Shown here: in pieces, positions 10,827 through 21,302 of the stretch | Layout: the number at the start of each line of letters is the position of its first letter | Numbering within the stretch: the stretch's first letter is position 1 | Assembly (NCBI RefSeq): GCF_002775205.1 | Contig: NC_036456.1 | Location: forward strand, 21,324,968 to 21,388,967 | Reading direction: 5' to 3' | Length of the DNA stretch: 64,000 nt | From: Xiphophorus maculatus | Taxonomy: Eukaryota > Chordata > Actinopteri > Cyprinodontiformes > Poeciliidae | Notes under the pieces: model-generated | The model's database searches: none | Told to the model about the DNA's origin: nothing | What the model saw: only the letters and a program-made list of their open reading frames with translations | Made by a program: the position numbers and the translations under genes

Positions 10827-11733
10827 ACAAACTGTTCTCCAGCAGGCGCTGGAGGACCAACCTGACGTGTCGTTTGTGCTCTGTCATGTTCTTAGAGAAA
10901 ATCAGAATGTCATCCAAGTAAACGAAGACAAACTCATCCAAATAATCCCGCAGCACGTCATTAATCAGGGATTGGAAAACGGCCGGGGCGTTCGTCAACC
11001 CAAAGGGCATGACCAGGTACTCGAAGTGGCCCACCGGGGTTTTAAAGGCGGTTTTCCACTCGTCGCCCTCCCGTATACGCACCAGATGGTAAGTGCTCCG
11101 TAGGTCCAACTTAGTGAAGACAGTGGCGCCTTGTACGGGTTCAAAAGCCAACGAAAGGAGGGGGAGGGGATACTTATTCTTGATTGTGATCTGGTTCAAA
11201 CACTTGAAATCAATACATGGTCTGAGAGAGCCGTCTTTTTTCGAAACAAAGAAAAATCCGGCCCCTAACGGGGACGTGGATGGGCAAATAATGCCCGCTG
11301 CCAGTGACTCGTTAATATAAGTTAGCATACTCTCTCTCTCTGGCCTCGATATATTATACAGTCGACTGGAGGGCAGCGGCGCGCCGGGAAGGAGATCAAT
11401 AACACAGTCGTAGGGGCGGTGGGGCGGAAGCGAAAGTGCTTTATTTTTCTTAAACACCGAGTGTAGATCATGGTATTCCGGAGGAATTCGAGACAAATCC
11501 TGCTGGTCCTCTTGGTCCTCCCGGGTGACGTCACACCGAGGATTCGGCCGGGCCAACTGTAGGCAGGTTGCGTGGCAGGACCTACTCCACGCGTCCACTC
11601 TCTCCTCAACCCAATTAAGGTGGGGATTATGCCGTCTCAGCCAAGGGAATCCCAGAACCAGAGGAGACTGTGGGGAGGGAAACACAAAAAAGGTCAACAC
11701 CTCGCGGTGATTGCCTGAGACTATGAGTTCCAC
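10711..11733 (-). pseudogene. pol: Reverse transcriptase of gypsy-1
   Basis: The frame has the protease-RT linker ([13 protein letters not shown]), then the fingers and palm: [26 protein letters not shown] (motif A), [14 protein letters not shown] (motif B) and [11 protein letters not shown] (YLDD, motif C). The reading frame is lost just after the palm, where translation becomes unrelated. Upstream, the protease active-site frame ends at a stop at 11857-11859. Confidence 0.82.
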
Positions 11734-12054
11734 AGGTTCGGTCTGTTGATGAATGGTCGGCAGAGTGCCACCATCCAGAGCCGTAACCAGGATAGGCGCC
11801 TGAAGTGGGATCGCGGGAATATTCAGTTGCGTTACTAAATCCGCATCGATCAGGTTCTGCTAGCATCCCGAATCAATCAAAGAAGTGATGTTTACTGACC
11901 TTTGGTTGATGGAGAGGGAGACAGGAAGAGAAAGTCGGGATTTCAAACCGGAGCAACCACCCACCAGGACTCCCGTGATCACTGGTGGGCTCTCCCTTTT
12001 AGCCGAGCGGGGCAGGCGCTGACGAAGTGGCCCGTGAGGCCACAATAGAAGCAT
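11734..12054 (-). pseudogene. pol: Protease region of gypsy-1, interrupted by a stop
   Basis: The minus frame 12054-11860 ends with NITSLIDSGC followed at once by a TAG stop. The D-S-G is the aspartic protease active site. Protease-like sequence resumes in another frame at 11866-11627. The element could therefore not make an uninterrupted polyprotein. The start of this frame overlaps the gag zinc-knuckle part. Confidence 0.65.
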
Positions 12055-12727
12055 GCCCGGGCTTCCAACTGCCGCTGCCTCTCAGTGGGGGAGATCCTTG
12101 CTCGACCAACCTGCATGGGTTCATCAGGCGAGAGCACGTTCGGGGAGGTGTCCTCGGAGGTGTCCTGTTTGAGAGAAACACAGGTTTAATTTCCTTCCTT
12201 CCCCGAGCCCTCCCCCGAAGCCTGTTGTCGATCCTGATGGCCAGGGAGATCAAACCCTCCAAGTTGGCGGGTTCGTCCCTGCAAACCAGCTCATCTTTAA
12301 GTTTGTCATCGAGAGCCTGGATAAAAGCTCCTTTAAGAGCTTCATCATTCCACCGAGACATGGCGGCTAAGGTACGAAAATCTATGGCGAATTCAGCTAA
12401 TGAACGGGAAGCCTGCTTCAGGTTCCAAAGCCGGTAGGAAATCTCAGCGCTGGATTCGGCGTGACCAAAAGTTTGCTTAAACTCGTCGATGAAGGTGTCA
12501 AGAGCCGTTTGAGCGAGAGCTGTGAGACTAAATTTTGCTTCTGCCCATTTGAGGGCTTTTCCCTTCAATAGTCCAACCATATACGCTATTTTGGCGGAGT
12601 CATCAGGGAACGAGCCTGAAGCTCGGGCAAAAACAATAGAACATTGCAGGAGGAATCCACCGCACTTCCCGATTTCACCTGAATAATGTTCGGGAGTCGG
12701 GTGTGAAATTTCCCGGCCCCAGGGCAA
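11999..12727 (-). pseudogene. gag: Gag of gypsy-1
   Basis: The 242-residue frame has the retrotransposon capsid-type segment (FPDDSAKIAYMVGLLKGKALKW, FIDEFKQTFGH, AEFAIDFRTLAAMSRW, LKDELVCRDEPANLEGLISLA). A basic stretch follows, and a zinc knuckle that survives mostly in an overlapping frame. The N-terminal part lies partly in another frame (12810-12586). Capsid proteins of this kind package element RNA in the cytoplasm. The frame changes make this copy non-coding. Confidence 0.75.
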
Positions 12728-12836
12728 CCCCCCCGGTCACCGGAATCCGTTGCAGGTGCGTCAGGCTGTCCAACTCCTCCGCGTAGCTCGTCTCTGAAAA
12801 GAACCCTCACTCCAACCTGAATCCTGACAGAATGTC

Positions 12837-13479
12837 CCTAGATTTAGTTTTAGAAATCTGGTCACCTTACTCTAGCATCGAAGGAAAGACTGCATGCACG
12901 GATTACCCGAGCCAGAGGCAACCAGAGTCCAGGAGTGGTTAATCTGCCACCAAGTAACACGTTTAAAATAAGTTAAATGTGAAGAGGTGAATTAACCTTG
13001 CTAACTTTGAAAGGGACTCTATAAGTGCTTCAGGGGGTAAGCAGGTGTGGTCTAAAGCCAAGTTGAAGTTTAAGAATTTTTTTTGTTTGATGCACGGTAA
13101 TTGTTACCAAGCTGTTTAAGTCAATTACAAGTGTTTTGACAATTTAAGAGTAAACTAAGGTACCTTAAAGGCAAGTTATAATTTAGCTTCATATGAAAGA
13201 TATTTTTCCTGTGTTCTGTAACAATTGAAAGAAGATTTATTGTTCTGTTTAAGGTGTTGTACCACGTTTAAGTTCGTCTTGAAGATAGAAATAATTTAAG
13301 TTTAAAACGCATAATAGGTGGTCTTTAAAGAGAGTTGAAGATACACTACATTTAAGGAAAAATAATTGAAGTTTCTAAACAATTGAAAGGTTAATGCTTG
13401 AAACTCCATTTTTAATATAGCAAAATTTTAAAGTAAAATTTAAGAAAACCCTTAGTGCATACACAAATTGAACAGGGAC
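12837..13479 (+). other. AT-rich leader, possible 5' LTR/leader of BEL-A
   Basis: No coding region is seen. The position directly before the BEL-A gag suggests its 5' untranslated leader and perhaps the end of a 5' LTR. The gag-to-LTR distance in BEL-B is 473 bp, similar to this gap. With no 3' LTR present for comparison, the LTR cannot be bounded. Confidence 0.35.
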
Positions 13480-15623
13480 ATGGCCACGCAGAAAGACTGT
13501 GACACTGAAGCTATGGAGCTGCAGCAAGAGGGGAGTCACGAAGAGAAGGTCTCAGATACAATTCCCTTGAAGGCAAGAATAAGTCAAGCTGTTCCAGAAG
13601 AAGCCTTGAGGAAAAGTGTAAGGCAGAGAAAACTCACAGAGAAAGGCCAAGCGCTACATGAAGTAAAGGTGAGTCGCCTTCAAACTCGTTTCAAGATCAG
13701 TTATGACAAATGGAAAACTGCTGCTAAACAAGCTAAAAGAGCGTTCGAAGCACCTGATGAACCAAGTTTGCGCGATCACATTGTTCAAATCCAACATGCT
13801 TCAGGAGAAGTGAAGCACGCCTACGAAGAGCTGCGAAGTTATGAAACACCTGATAGAGACACTTGTCGCAGAGTGGACACATGTGACGCAGTTTCACAAA
13901 AAATTATAAAACAAGTTCAAAGAAACATTGGTGCAAAGGAAGATGAGAAAGAAGATCAGCTCGTTGGAGTGAAGCTGGCTCAGTGTTCACTTCAACAACC
14001 TCTCAAAGTTCCACACAGTCAAGTAGTGTACGTTCAAGCCACTCAAGTAAGTTGTCTGTCAAAAGGCAAGAAGCAGCAGCAGAACTTGCAGCCATGGAAG
14101 CCACTCTAAGGATGATGGAAGAAATGGAGTGTAAAAGAGAGAAACTTGAAGAGCTTGAATTTGAAAACAAAGAAAGGCTTGCAAAACAAGAAGCAGAGAA
14201 TGCTGAAGCCCAAAGAATGCTAGAACGAAGGAAAAGAGAGCTTGAACGTTTAGAAGCCGTAAAACAAATGAATGCTGCCAAAGCACGACTGAGAGTCTAT
14301 GAGCAAAAACTCAACTCAGATGAAGAAATATCGGATCTTCTGCATGATGTGGAAAAATCAAGGATCACATCAAATCCAGTAAATCAGCCTCAGCCTAAGC
14401 TGACACCTTCAAGACTCAATCCAAGCGCACAACCATTTACTATGGCACAAGATAATACTTCAAGTGCACAACCTACCAGCAATGCCACACAGGAAGATGG
14501 AGTAGCAGTACTGGCAAAGGTTTTAGCAGAGTCCATTAACATTAACCGATTGCCAGTTCCAGAACCTGCTGTCTTCAATGGTGATCCAATCAAGTACAAG
14601 GATTGGAAAATTTCATTTCAAATGCTGATTGAAAGAAAGAACATCCCAGTGGGTGAAAAGATCTACTACCTACGAAAGTATGTTGGTGGTCCTGCAAGAA
14701 AGGCCATCGAAGCTTACTTTCTACTGGGAACAGACACGGCATATCAGTCAGCTTGGAACATTCTGGAGGAAAGATATGGAAGTTCATTCATAATCGCTAA
14801 AGCCTTCAGAGATAAGCTCTCATCATGGCCGAAAATTGGAACAAAAGACTGCGCTGAACTAAGAGAGTTCTCAGATTTTCTCAGAGGTTGTGAAGCAGCA
14901 ATGTCTCAGATAAAGAGTCTCGAGGTTCTAAACGATTGCAGTGAGAACCAGAGAATGCTCAACAAGCTACCTGATTGGCTTACAGCAAGATGGAATAGGC
15001 AAGTCATTCAGATTGAAGAGGAGACAGGTTCATTTCCAACCTTCAGCAACTTTGTTGACTTTGTCACAAGAGAAGCTAAAATAGCATGTAACCCAGTGAC
15101 ATCGCTACATGCTCTCAAAGCAAATGACTCAGAGAAAGTGAAAACTTTAAAAGCTCGAAGTGTCAGTGCTAAGGTATTTGCAAGCAGCACAGAAGAGAGA
15201 ACAGAAACAAACAAGTGTGTTTTCTGTGAAAGATTAAATCACAACATTCAGACATGTCGGAAGTTCATGGAGAAAGCCATAGCTGAAAGAGTGAAGTTTG
15301 TGAAATTAAAAGGACTATGTTTTGGATGTCTCAGTTTTGGACACCAATCTAAGAAATGTGAAAAGAGAAGTATTTGTAACACCTGTAAGGGAAAACGCCC
15401 AACATGTTTACATGAAGAACGAGTCAAAGAATTCAGAAGAAATAAAGACAGTGATAAAGAACAAAGGGAAGTCAAAGAAACCAAAGAACAAGGTAAAGAA
15501 ACATTAAGTGAAGCAATCTCAAACCATGTGATCCAAGGTGATAAGAGCGATCTCACATCTACAATGATTCCAGTTTGGTTATCCACAGCAAGCAATCCAA
15601 AACAGGAAATGCTAGTATACTAG
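13480..15623 (+). pseudogene. gag: Gag of BEL-A
   Basis: Translation from the ATG at 13480 (MATQKD) gives an N-terminal basic region, but the frame changes before about 13985. It continues in 13983-15623 through a long charged coiled coil (repeated EELEFENKERLAKQEAE-type heptads, about residues 45-130 of that frame). A DUF1759-like capsid region follows (PAVFNGDPIKYKDWKISFQ, KIYYLRKYVGGPARKAIEA). The end has two cysteine clusters (CVFCERLNHNIQTC and CFGCLSFGHQSKKC) plus CNTCKGKRPTCLH. The frame ends at a stop at 15621-15623 just before the protease active site. Confidence 0.78.
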
Positions 15624-15628
15624 GACAC

Positions 15629-15860
15629 TGGTGGACAGCTTTGTGGAGTGGTCTGACCAGAATCACCTGAGGCTCAACATTAGTAAGACCAGAGAGATGG
15701 TGATAGACTTCAGAAGGAAGAAGATAACTTCACGGCCACTAAAGTTCAAAGGGGAAGTGGTGGAGGAGGTGGAGGATTACAAATACCTGGGAGTTGTAAT
15801 CGGCAACAGACTGGACTGGGCATCTAACACTGACGCTGTGTGCAGGAAGGGGATGAAAGA
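15629..15860 (+). mobile_element. LINE reverse-transcriptase scrap inside BEL-A protease
   Basis: About 230 bp encodes VDSFVEWSDQNHLRLN, REMVIDFRRKK and YKYLGVVIGNRLDW. This is the region after the YADD box in Rex1/CR1-like LINEs. It has neither a LINE 5' end nor a 3' tail. It lands at the protease DTG codons, and short shared bases (ctgg) occur at the left junction. A canonical LINE insertion should retain its 3' end, so this looks like a piece captured during break repair. Confidence 0.7.
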
Positions 15861-16767
15861 GACTCTATTTTTTCCAGATGCTCTGGACACAGAAAAAAGA
15901 GATGTACAGTTAAAGCTCTCTACATTGTCACCTAAAGATACTGTTGTTCCATGTCAAAGCCTCTCAGGACTACAAATCAGAGGTTTTTACACTTCAAAGA
16001 GAATCACTCTTCCTATGACATATACTAGAGAGTTCATTCCTGCCAATTTAAGCCATATAACCACACCAAAGACAGCAAGAGCATGGCCTCACCTGGAACA
16101 CCTTGCTGAAGAGATTGCCCCTCTGATTGAATGTGATGTTGCTCTGTTAATAGGTTATAACTGTTCACAAGCATTGGTACCAAGAGAAGTTGTGTCAGGA
16201 AAAGACAATGAGCCCTATGTTCAAAGGACAGATCTCGGCTGAACAATAGTCGGAGTTGTTGATCATTGTGTTGACTATGGAGACATTATTGGATGTAGTC
16301 ACAGGATAGTTGTCAAGGAAGTGACACCTAATCCACCATCTGATCAGCTATCTAAAGAGGTGCGCTTTATTTGTCGCACTCAGGTCAAAGAGGTTTTTAC
16401 GCCATCAGATGTGATTAAAGTTCTCGAATCTGATTTTAATGAAAGGAAAGTGGAAGATTCTCATCTCTCTCAAGAGGATTTACGCTCCATTTCCATAATG
16501 GAGGATGGAGTGAAAATTCAAGATGATGGACATTGTGAGCTACCTTTACCATTTAAGGAGGATAGACCGATTCTACCAAACAACAAGAGCTGTGCAGAAC
16601 ACAGACTCAACTGCCTCAAGAAGAGGTTCGGAAAGGACAAACAATATCACAGTGACTATGTGAAGTTTATGAATGAAACAATAGAGTGTGGAGATGCAGT
16701 AAAGGTGCCTCCTGAAGAACGGCATAAACATCCAGCATGGTACATACCTCACTATGGGGTTTACCAT
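15861..16767 (+). pseudogene. pol: Protease and N-terminal RT linker of BEL-A
   Basis: After the LINE scrap, BEL-type sequence resumes: the protease remainder (DVQLKLSTLSPKDTVV), the PANLSHITTPKTARAWPHL spacer and the CDVALLIGYNCSQALVPRE segment. A stop at 16240-16242 separates this from the next frame (16321-16773). That frame carries ELPLPFKEDRPILPNNKSCA and HPAWYIPHYGVYH, the linker leading into the reverse transcriptase. It is cut at 16767 by the solo LTR. Confidence 0.72.
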
Positions 16768-17332
16768 TGTTAGGTGAAATGTATATATTATCATATATTT
16801 GTTGTTTCCTTTATAACAATAGTGTTACTTATATGATGTTCCTTGATTGTTTTCTTTTCCCTCAACATAAAGACTGTTTCTGTATGTTTTGATCTACTTT
16901 ATCTCCGTCTTCACAAGAGGGCCTCCCTGAAGAGAAGCAGTGATAACCGTGCTCACAGGGTTCATTGCTCACCAGGACTACTTCTTCCTTTGAGCTGTTA
17001 GATAGCTGACGAACCGTCGCCTTGAAGATATACGACCTGTTCTGTTTTTACTCTGTGTTTTAATGCAAGATAACATGTGTTTAGTTAGTGATTGTCATTA
17101 GCACTGCAACTAAAATGCTTTGTCCCCACCCCTTTAGAGTTGCAGTGCTCTCTGTGATAGGGACTCTGAAAGTAATAAAAAGAGAGGAGCGGACAAATGT
17201 GTTTCAGAGCGGTTGGAGATTTGTAACTGTAAACACATCTCTCTCCGTTCTCCTCGCGAGTACAAAAGAATCTAACTCTCTTGTCTTTTCTGTGTTTGTT
17301 CAACTTGTCTTTAATAGGTGTCAAACCTGACA
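16768..17332 (+). mobile_element. Solo LTR (565 bp) with ACCAT target duplication
   Basis: The segment begins TGTTAGG and ends CCTGACA, an inverted-terminal TG...CA pair. It is flanked by ACCAT at 16763-16767 and 17333-17337. Removing it and one ACCAT rejoins the BEL-A RT reading frame. Internal LTR-like features include an A/T-rich start and an aataaaaag sequence near 17176. No internal genes are present, so an older provirus has recombined to a single LTR. The family (gypsy, BEL or ERV) cannot be told by eye. Confidence 0.88.
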
Positions 17333-17886
17333 ACCATCCCCAAAAACTGGGAAAAATAAAAGTGGTGTTCAATTGTTCAGCAAAGTGTGAAGGAGTTTCT
17401 TTGAACGATCGCCTGTTGACAGGACCAGAGTTAACCAACACACTTGTAGGAGTCCTGTGCAGATTCCGAAAAGGACAAGTAGCAGTGATGTGCGACATCA
17501 AACGCATGTTTCATCAATTCAGAGTCAGAGTAGAAGATCAAGACTATTTTCGCTTCCTGTGGTGGGATGATGGAGGTTTCCAGTCCACTCCATCGGTCTA
17601 CCGCATGCGTGTCCACCTGTTTGGAGCTGCCTCGTCACCAGCCTGCGCAAACTTCGGTCTCAAGTACATTGCAGCACAAAGTCAAGGACAGTTTAGTGAA
17701 GCAACAATAAAATTTATTGAAAGAAATTTTTATGTGGACGATGGTTTGATCAGTTTTCACTCGGAAACGGAAGCAATTCATCTGGTGAATGAAGCAAAGC
17801 AACTCTGTCACACTGGGAAACTACAACTTAACAAGTTTGTTTCCAACAGTCAACAAGTACTCAACTCACTTCCCAAAGAAGACTGA
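17333..17886 (+). pseudogene. pol: Reverse transcriptase of BEL-A
   Basis: The frame resumes with KIKVVFNCSAKCEGVSLNDR and continues through GPELTNTLVGVL, VAVMCDIKRMFHQF (motif A), YRMRVHLFGAASSPACANF (motif B region) and RNFYVDDGLIS (YVDD, motif C), all typical of BEL/Pao reverse transcriptases. It ends at a stop at 17884-17886, after which the protein continues in another frame. Confidence 0.8.
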
Positions 17887-18504
17887 GAAGTTTCAAGTGG
17901 TTGTGAAGGAGCACCCATTTTCCAGAAGTGGAGTGTTGTCAACTGTGGCATCCATCTTCGACCCACTTGGACTTGTGGCGCCTTTCGTTTTACTTGGCAA
18001 ACAAGTATTACAGCAGATGTGTCGTGACAAGGCAGATTGGGATGCACCACTTTCAAGTGAACTTAAGCCACGGTGGGAGTCCTGGCTGTCAGATGTCAAG
18101 AACATTGCAGATGCTAAAATCGATCGTTGTTACCTTCCTAAGGATTTCAAAGAAGTTCAGAAGTATGAACTCCACTATTTTTCAGATGCAAGTGTTGCAG
18201 GATATGGAGTCTGTACCTACCTAAGAGCCATCAGTGAATCAGGACAAATCCATTGCTCTCTTGTATTCGCCAAATCCAGAGTAGCACCTACAAAAGTGAC
18301 TACAGTACCAAGATATGAGCTGTCTGCAGCAGTCGTCGCGGTACGCTTAAGTGACATGCTCAAGGCCGAATTGGAGCTGGAAAATGCTGAAGAATTCTTT
18401 TGGACGGATTCGCAAGTTGTGTTGGGATACATCAGCAATGAGGCAAGACGTTTTCAAGTTTTTGTAGAGAATCGAATCCAACACATTAAAGAGAGACCTG
18501 AGTC
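17881..18504 (+). pseudogene. pol: Connection and RNase H of BEL-A
   Basis: The frame from about 17881 gives HPFSRSGVLSTVASIFDPLG, an LVAPFVLLGKQVLQQMCRD segment and the RNase H signatures LHYFSDASVAGYGVCTYL, RVAPTKVTTVPRYELSAA and EFFWTDSQVVLGYIS. It stops matching at about 18504, where a LINE 3' end is inserted. The open frame crosses the junction and makes a long but chimeric reading frame (17789-19321). Confidence 0.78.
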
Positions 18505-19576
18505 AGTCCGGATCGGACAACACACCTCTGATGTCATCACCCTCAGCACAGGCTCCCCTCAGGGCTGCGTCCTGAGCCCTCTGCTGTTCACTCTGATGAC
18601 ACACGACTGCGTCCCCAGGTTCGCCACGAATCACATCGTGAAGTTCGCGGACGACACAACGGTGGTGGGCCTCATCAGAGACGACAACGACCTGGACTAC
18701 AGAGAGGAGGTGGAGCAGCTGGTGGACTGGTGCAGCGACAACAGCCTGATCCTGAACATTGACAAGACGAAGGAGCTGATCGTCGACTACAGGAAGAACC
18801 GGCCCAGCCACGCTCCACTGCTCATCAACAGCTCGGCTGTGGAGGTGGTCAGCAGCACTAAATTCCTGGGGGTGCACATCACAAACGACCTCACCTGGAC
18901 TGTGAACACCACGTCTCTGGTCAAGAGGGCACAGAAACGCTTGTATTTCCTGCGGAGGATGAGAAAAGCACACCTGCCCCCGCCCATCCTCAAGACATTC
19001 TACAGAAGCACCATAGAGAGCATTCTGACCAGCTGCCTCTCTGTGTGGTGTGGAGGCTGCAGCGCCTCCGACTGGAAGAACGTGAGGAGAGTGGTGCGGA
19101 CAGCAGAGAGGATCATCGGGGCCCCCCTTCCCTCCATTCAGGACATTTCATCCCAGCGCTGCGTGTCCCGAGGCCGAAACATCGTCAGTGACCCCTCACA
19201 CCCCCACCATGGACTGTTCTCCCTGCTGCCCTGTGGAAAGAGGTTCTGCAGCATCCGGTGCAGGTCCACCAGGTTCCGAAACAGCTTTTTCCCACTTGCC
19301 ATCAGACTGCTGAACTCTTAACTGGACTGCTCTCAAAAACTGGTCTCCACTTCATACCTTGCACATGTACAGAGCTAAATAACTTCTATTTTACTGTCAT
19401 TCCTGCACTTTATATTTTATATTTATGTTTATATTTTATATTGTATTGTATTTTATTCTGGAGTAACCTCATAACATTGGAACCTCAAAACATTGTTCTG
19501 AGCTGTATGCAATGAAATTTCGTTCTGTATACACCCTGTGCATGCAAAATGACAATAAAGTTAGTCTAAGTCTAAG
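18505..19576 (+). mobile_element. 5'-truncated Rex1/CR1-like LINE in BEL-A RNase H
   Basis: The insertion starts inside a reverse transcriptase at [19 protein letters not shown]. It continues through [13 protein letters not shown] (FADD, motif C), KTKELIVDYRKN, STKFLGVHITNDLTW and SFFPLAIRLLNS to a stop at 19319-19321. A 3' untranslated region follows, then an aatgacaataaag end and a short gtctaa tail. The coding part is open over its whole length. It is closely related to, but distinct from, the nearly full-length LINE at 41030. Confidence 0.82.
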
Positions 19577-20967
19577 AGTACTGTACCAACACAGTGGAAG
19601 TACATTTCTTCAGATGAAAATCCCGCTGACCATGCGTCTCGTGGATTAAAAGCCAAAGACCTTGTTTCTTCCAACTGGTTCAGAGGACCAAGTTTTCTCT
19701 GGCAAGAAGAGCTACCCAGTGGAGAGGTTAAGGTGGGAGAACTTGGATCAGAAGTCCCAGAAGTATGGAAAGTAGTTGCACACCACACGGTGGCAAGGAC
19801 GGATTCTTTGGCAGAACGTTTTGTGAAGTTCTCCAGCTGGTCAAGACTAGTCAAAGCTATCGCAAGACTCGTCAGATTTGCAAAAGAGTTTAAGAGAATG
19901 CAAAAGAGAACCAATGAAGCTACAAGTCTCAAAGAAAGACAAGAAGCTGAACTTACAATCGTAGCCATTGTACAAAGCTCCGTCTTCTCCAAAGAGATCC
20001 AGGAGCTTCAGTCCCGAAATGAATGAACTAAAGACAAAACAAGTAAGCTCTATCGATTCAATCCTTTTCTTGACCAAAAGGGTGTCCTCAGAGTGGGAGG
20101 TAGGTTAGAGCAAGCTACCTTACATCCATACGTCAAACACCCAGCGATTTTACCAAAGACCAGTCACATCACAAGGTTACTGATTGATCACTATCATCAG
20201 CGTGTGAAACATCAGGGCCGGGGCATGACAATAAGTGAGCTAAGAGCAAACGGCATTTGGATACTTGGATGTAGTCAAGCAGTATCATCATATATCTACA
20301 ACTGTGTCAAATGCAGGAAATTCAGACGAGGAACCGAAGAGCAGAAAATGGCAAACCTGCCTAATGAGAGAATGGAAACAACTTCTCCATTCACATATTG
20401 TGGGATGGATTGTTGTGGCCCGTTTTATGTCAAAGAAGGACGTAAAGAGCTTAAACGCTATGGACTTCTGTTCACATGCTTGTGTTCCCGTGGAGTACAC
20501 ATCGAGTTACTCGATAATCTGTCGACTGACGCCTTCCTTAATTCACTCCGAGCTTTCATTGCCCTACGAGAAAATGGGCGGCGGCTACGATCGGACCAGG
20601 GTACTTACTTTGTTGGGGCAGAGCGAGAATTCCTTAAAGCAGTAGGAGAAATGAACCAGGAAAGTCTGAAGCAACTTGGATGCGAGTTTGTTATGAACCC
20701 TCCTTCTGCCAGTCATATGGGTGGAGTCTGGGAGAGGCAAATTCGTACAATCAGAAGCGTGTTGTCCTCCATCCTAGACCAGTCTTCCCGAACATTAGAC
20801 AGTTCATCATTACGGACCTATCTCTATGAAGTGATGGCCATAGTAAACAGTCGACCCATCACCCCACACCTACTTAATGATCCTACTGGACCTCAACCAC
20901 TCACTCCCAATCTTCTTTTAACAATGAAGTCATCTGTAATACTACCACCTCCAGGAGACTTTGTACG
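19577..20967 (+). pseudogene. pol: Integrase region of BEL-A, 3' truncated
   Basis: The spacer after RNase H resumes at 19577 (ENPADHASRGLKAKDL, then a helical KEFKRMQKRT segment). The frame 20093-20967 encodes the integrase. It has the zinc-binding HQGRGMTISELRANGIW and CVKCRKFRRG, catalytic residues in YCGMDCCGPF, RLRSDQGTYFVGAE and GGVWERQIRTIRS, and the start of the DUF5641 domain. Coding similarity stops at GDFV, where the 45-bp repeat of the split LINE begins. A stop at about 20023 lies between spacer and integrase. Confidence 0.8.
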
Positions 20968-21210
20968 GCCTTCTTAATAACTTTCTTTGCTTCTGCTTGA
21001 TCTTTTTTATATTCAATAAAAAATTATAATTATGTATTCTCTCCAGTATTCTAAAAGCTTGATTTATTTTCCTTATTGCTTCACTTCACTCTTGTTTCCA
21101 CCATGGTGCCTCTTTCTTTCTGCTCTTATCTTTACTTACAGAAATTGATATTTTTGCTGCCATCAATATAACTTCTCTATATCCTCTATACTTTCTATAC
21201 TTTCTATGTG
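20968..21210 (-). mobile_element. Old LINE fragment, upstream half, with right 45-bp repeat
   Basis: On the minus strand this encodes APWWKQE and the SEAIRKINQAFRILERIHN segment, the conserved PWW linker of Jockey/I-like LINEs. It continues directly into the sequence at 6060-6528. The overlap between the two halves is the 45/46-bp direct repeat (20968-21013 and 6484-6528). Confidence 0.68.
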
Positions 21211-21302
21211 ATTATATTAACAAAACACAGAATGTCATTATAAAACTGTGATTATTTTTTTAACAATAATATATATTTTATATTGTATCTAGAAACCATT
21301 CT

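Larger units (their letters stand above)
9059..12836 (-). mobile_element. Gypsy-1: degenerate Ty3/gypsy element, minus strand
   Basis: The order on the minus strand is gag, protease, reverse transcriptase, RNase H, integrase, which is diagnostic for Ty3/gypsy. The end after the integrase C-terminal region is missing because the element is cut at 9058 and joined to the R4-like LINE. No LTR could be delimited at the gag end; the similarity to gypsy leaders fades near 12836. Several frameshifts and stops break every gene. Confidence 0.8.
13480..20967 (+). mobile_element. BEL-A: BEL/Pao element broken by three insertions
   Basis: On the plus strand this reads coiled-coil gag, zinc knuckles, protease, reverse transcriptase, RNase H and integrase, with the sequence style of BEL/Pao elements. 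Three foreign pieces interrupt it: a LINE scrap in the protease (15629-15860), a solo LTR in the reverse transcriptase (16768-17332) and a 5'-truncated LINE in RNase H (18505-19576). The 3' end is lost at 20967 within the integrase C-terminal domain, at the edge of the 45-bp repeat. Confidence 0.82.

Noticed and set aside
17789..19321. Apparent 510-residue gene
   Set aside because: It is a chimeric read-through from BEL-A RNase H into an inserted LINE, not one protein.
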